Below are positions 54,907 through 57,798 of a DNA stretch of 57,798 nucleotides, piece by piece. Origin of the DNA: Penium margaritaceum (lineage: Eukaryota > Streptophyta > Zygnematophyceae > Desmidiales > Peniaceae). The stretch lies in the NCBI GenBank assembly GCA_023375785.1, contig SZWC01000822.1, positions 149,398 to 207,195 of the forward strand, read 5' to 3'. Made by a program: the position numbers and the translations under genes. The notes beneath the pieces were generated by a model, which saw only the letters and a list, made by a program, of their open reading frames with translations, was not told where the DNA came from and did not search any database. Each line of letters begins with the position of its first letter. Positions within the stretch are counted from its first letter, which is position 1.

Positions 54907-55778
54907 GTCGCCTCTCAGTATGAGTCGACAAGTAAGGTTTGTCAGATTTCAAAAGCGTCAACGTTTCTCAAGGATTTGAGACGCTGGCAACTTTTGACTG
55001 TCCAGCCAAAAACTTGGTTAAGTATGGTGCTGATGTCAGCAGGTGGTTGCTGAAGTCAGCACGACCTGATGATGTCAGCAAGCAAAAATTCTGACGTCAG
55101 CTCGACCCCCCCCCCTTTTTTTTCTTCTCTCGCAATTCTGCGCGAGAGTGCAGCCGCTCCGGGTGACTGCGCGGACGCTTCGCGGAAGTTGCGCAACAGC
55201 TTCCGCTCAGTTACTGCTGCAGCTGTGCTGTTAGCTGTAGCAATAGCTGCGTGGCTGCGTGCGGAGCAGTGGCAGTAGCGGCTGTGCAATGCCGCTGCTG
55301 CTGCTGCACGTTGCGGCTGCTGCTCGCTGCTGCCGGCGCACGCTGCTGCTGCTGCCGCTACTTCGCTACTGTTGATGCTGCTGCTGCTGCTCTGCTGCTG
55401 CCGCTGTTGCTGTCGCTGCTGCTGTTGCCGCCGCTGCTGCTGCTCTGCTGCTGCCGCCGCTGCTGCCGCTACGCTGCTATCACCGCGGCTGCCGCTGCGG
55501 CTACGAACGGCGGCTGCACTCGCTGCAGCCGCCACACGTTGTTGTAGCTGCTGCTACGACGTTGCTGCTGCCGCTGCTACTGCTGCTGCTGCTCTGCTGC
55601 TGTGCTGCTGCTGGCACGGTGGCAACGCCGGTGCTACGGTCTCACGTGATGGATGTGGGCTGAGTCGACGGCGACCGGCTGTCTTGGACAGGCCCTAGTG
55701 GATCTGCTGCAGCGGTGACTCTCATTGCTGCTGCTCTGCTGCGTCTCTGCTGCGCAGCTCAGTGAGAACTGTCTCACC
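54907..55778 (-). promoter_or_regulatory. CopB leader with CAG tracts and TGACGTCA-type motifs
   Basis: About 870 bases between PBS and gag. Minus-strand CAG/CGG-rich tracts occupy 55200-55620 and give a Gln/Ala/Ser/Arg-rich upstream frame (55056-55535) that is not in the gag frame. Four related motifs, TGATGTCAGCA twice, TGAAGTCAGCA and TGACGTCAGC on the plus strand, lie at 55024-55098. A C10 and T9 run (55107-55125) corresponds to the purine runs in the CopA1 leader. Confidence 0.5.
55200..55620. repeat. CTG/CAG-rich microsatellite region
   Basis: Imperfect (CTG)n, (CCGCTG)n and (GTTGCTGCC)n tracts, the longest run five consecutive CTG. It is positioned in the CopB leader. Confidence 0.9.
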
Positions 55779-55790
55779 GCTTGGATACCA
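55779..55790 (-). other. CopB primer-binding site
   Basis: Minus strand TGGTATCCAAGC directly after the LTR end; the first seven bases match the initiator tRNA-Met PBS and the rest is partly changed. Confidence 0.7.
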
Positions 55791-56368
55791 TGAGAAGATG
55801 CAAGGAAGCTTCCTAGCAACACTCCCGTTGACCAGGCGTCAGTGCCTGATCAGAGAGTGACGACAGTCAGAAGTCGTGCACGCAACGGCAAGAGTTTGGC
55901 TAGGGGATACAAGGTGAAGTGTTTGGAAGTTTCAATAGCATTTGTAGAGAGAAATGACAAATGACAGGTCCATGGCATGAATACTTGCCGCGGTGCACGG
56001 CGGGTGTCGCACACGGTGGTCTAAGAGCTGTCCTAAAACCGGCCCAAAACCACTGTTTTGGCCATAACACTGCGCACACATGTCAGAATGCTACGCCGTC
56101 TGAACCTAGACGTGCAAGATCAGAAGACGGACGCTACGACTGCTCACATGCATGCATCCATCATCAGACGGTGAACACGCAATGCAAAAACATGCAAATC
56201 GGGCTCATGGCCAGTCTGTCGAAAAACTAGTGCAAGCTGTAGAAAAAACAACAGGATGTCCTGGCAGTGTTGGGGGCTCTGGAACGGTAGTCGGCCAGCT
56301 CCAAGCTGGTCGTCCGCCACCAGTTGTCACACCAGTGTCACCAGGGCCCGACTCATGGATCTGCAAGC
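55791..56368 (-). repeat. CopB 5' LTR, truncated by CopA2
   Basis: Aligns with 48647-49220 from TGAGAAGATGCAAGGAAG to GGATCTGCA. The outer 60-70 bp, present in the 3' LTR, is missing here because CopA2 begins at 56369. Confidence 0.9.
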
Positions 56369-57104
56369 TGGAAACTATGCAGCATGTTGAGGCAGCAGCG
56401 TTGTTGATGCAGCGTGCGGGCTTCCACGCTCGTTGCTTCACTCAGCTGCCCCCTCAGTCCGCTGCTCTAGAGTCTAAGTCTGGAAGCTCTGGGTTTTGTT
56501 ACTCAGAAACGCGCGCGCCAGAGTTAGCGCCAGAAAGCAGCTGAAAACTGACAATGACTGATTAAGAATGAAGAATGAACAGCAATGGGGGACCCCTCCA
56601 AGATCTAGCCCCCCCCCAGCTCTGTAGAGCTTGTTACTCAGTCCATCAGCCAATCAGAAAATAGCTCAGTTCAGGCTGGCAGGTTTTCTCGGTGAGGCCT
56701 GCCAGGCAGCCAACAGCCCAAAACCCGGGCGTCGTCCGTTTTGCCTAAAAACTGGACCATACCATAATACCGACGCTGCGAACGCAGCCGTGCGGTCAGA
56801 ATCTACTAGAAAAATAGTAGCGAGGAGTTATGGCAGCCTNGACACGACAGTACGTGCTGGACGCATGCAGACAGCGACTGCAGCGGCAGTGACTGCCGGC
56901 AGCGACCGCCGGGGAGGCCTGCCGATGGAGCTGAACACGTCGCCGGAGAGAGGAGGCTCCAGCGAACCGCGAGACGACCTCAGCGTGCGTCGGCTCCACC
57001 GGACGACACTCCACCGGCGTCGAGTCTCGCCGTCAGTCATCTGCACGCCGATGTACACAAGCCGGGAGGACACAACAGAGTACGATGAGCGCAAACAACC
57101 AACA
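56369..57104 (-). repeat. CopA2 3' LTR with an assembly gap
   Basis: In element orientation TGTTGGTTG to ATAGTTTCCA. About 90 bp shorter than the CopA1 LTR, the missing part falling at the N (56840). Confidence 0.9.
56840..56840. other. N: collapsed assembly gap in the CopA2 LTR
   Basis: Flanks align to CopA1 LTR positions separated by roughly 100 bases, so one N stands for missing sequence. Confidence 0.85.
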
Positions 57105-57215
57105 CAACCCCATGAATCACAGGCGTAGTGCACATGGGCGGGCAGAGACACGGTCAACATCCACACTCCCCCAAGGCATGCAGAGACGTAAGGAGAGATA
57201 AAGAGAGAGAGCCAC

Positions 57216-57798
57216 TCACGGACGCACGCCGACCGAACTCACAGCCTTCTTGAACGAGTCGCGCTTCAGTGCCTTAGTCAGGAAGTCAGCCAACTGCCGT
57301 GCTGTCTCAACCCACACGAAGCTGATGCTGCCGTCATGCAACAATGAACGCACATAGTGATACTCAACGTTGATGTGCTTTGTGCGTGTGTGATGCACGC
57401 CGNTGTCACAATGCAACGTGATGGATGGGACAGACTGACGCAACTCGGACAGCAGACGACGCAACCACACACTCTCACACGCGCCTGACCCAAGAGCCAC
57501 GTACTCAGCCTCAGCAGTGCTGCGTGCAATGCATCCCTGCTTGCCACTGCGCCAGGACACAGCCGTGCCGCCAATCAGAAAGATCCAGCCTGTGCGACTC
57601 TTACCGTCCGGACTGCCGGCCCAGTCGCTGTATGTGTAGCCCACTACGACAACAGACGACTGACGGCGGAACATGAGACCTCGCCGAGGAGTCGAGACGA
57701 CATTGCGCAGTACTCGGATCGCAGCCTCGTGGTGGAGGTGACGCGGCTCCTGAGAGAACTGGGCCAGGAGGTTGACGGCGAACGCGATGTCTGGACGC
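57216..57798 (-). pseudogene. CopA2 RNase H and RT thumb (partial)
   Basis: Reads FAVNLLAQFSQEPRHLHHEA, GLMFRRQSSVVVVGYTYSDW, SWRSGKQGCIARSTAEAEY and WVETARQLADFLTKALKRDS, ending at TGA 57216. No TAG is seen in the part present; the codon equivalent to CopA1 TAG 5781 is CAG at 57660-57662. The N at 57403 removes about 30-35 bases around the CDNESALAIA motif, so the visible protein is broken by assembly, not necessarily by mutation. RT continues past the window end. Confidence 0.9.
57403..57403. other. N: collapsed assembly gap in CopA2 RNase H
   Basis: CopA1 has about 33 bases (around 6042-6075) between the sequences flanking this N. Confidence 0.85.

Larger units (their letters stand above)
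48647..56368 (-). mobile_element. CopB, Ty1/copia retrotransposon, 5' LTR interrupted by CopA2
   Basis: On the minus strand: 5' LTR (55791-56368, broken by CopA2), PBS, CAG-rich leader, gag, PR, IN, spacer, RT, RNase H and 3' LTR (48647-49283). It shares motif order and many residues with CopA1, for example HSDLLGPLPVESLSDRGRY against HSDVMGPLPTESVGEHGRY. The two are sister families with different LTRs. Several frameshifts and stops are present. The base composition is less GC-rich than in CopA1. Confidence 0.92.
56369..57798 (-). mobile_element. CopA2, copy of the CopA family, runs off the window
   Basis: The 3' LTR (56369-57104), a degraded polypurine tract, RNase H and the end of RT on the minus strand are closely similar to CopA1 5640-7189. 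It is inserted in the CopB 5' LTR and therefore younger than CopB. Two single N characters (56840 and 57403) replace sequence present in CopA1. Confidence 0.93.

Noticed and set aside
55056..55535. 159-codon Ala/Gln-rich minus-strand frame as a protein gene
   Set aside because: Lies in the CopB leader over CAG-type microsatellite sequence, out of frame with gag, with no non-repeat motif. Mentioned only as a possible upstream frame.

Overview
The window reads as a eukaryotic nuclear repeat island, not a gene-bearing region. It holds parts of seven LTR retrotransposons, one Mutator-like (MULE) DNA transposase gene, two candidate non-autonomous insertions and several low-complexity arrays. I see no intact host gene, rRNA, tRNA gene or CRISPR. 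Several things point to the green plant lineage: a GypB primer-binding site identical to the 3' end of plant initiator tRNA-Met (TGGTATCAGAGC), a chromodomain-bearing gypsy element, copia elements and a MULE with short GT-AG introns. The GC-rich, CpG-rich coding sequence would suit a charophyte alga such as Chara, but I cannot prove this from the sequence.

Layout. 1-7189: copia element CopA1 (+), 5' LTR outside the window. 7190-8039: a segment with GTACCGCGGTAC-type motifs clustered at both ends, then a short tip of a CopB-type LTR. 8040-16295: degenerate gypsy element GypA (+), with a 0.5-kb inverted-repeat insertion in gag and a 150-bp duplication in RT. 17205-23573: gypsy chromovirus GypB (-), structurally complete with 764/766-bp LTRs, PBS, PPT and the target duplication CATAT. 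23.8-27.8 kb: unrecognised decayed minus-strand coding-like sequence, including a 1.6-kb triplet-periodic array and a roughly 115-bp repeat. 29.2-41.6 kb: very old copia element CopD (-), split inside RNase H by CopC (+, 29390-35647, two 691-bp LTRs, target duplication AAGCC). 41.6-42.8 kb: 5' end of another gypsy element, GypC (-). 44.3-47.4 kb: MULE transposase pseudogene (+), followed by a small unrecognised ORF. 48647-56368: copia element CopB (-), whose 5' LTR is interrupted by CopA2 (-), a close relative of CopA1 that runs off the window.

How the parts relate. Each retroelement carries the usual set of gag, protease, integrase, reverse transcriptase and RNase H. Order is PR-IN-RT-RH in the copia elements and PR-RT-RH-IN in the gypsy elements. 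All are inactive. The notable pattern is how they decayed. GypB keeps one reading frame over about 4.8 kb with 15 in-frame stops and no frameshift. CopA1 keeps one frame over about 4 kb with 11 in-frame stops. Across the three best-preserved elements I count 25 TAG, 8 TGA and 2 TAA, mostly where Gln is expected. One case is visible directly: TAG in CopA1 is CAG in CopA2. This fits C-to-T change at CAG/CTG (or CpA) sites in silenced repeats. A recoded TAG is the less likely alternative.
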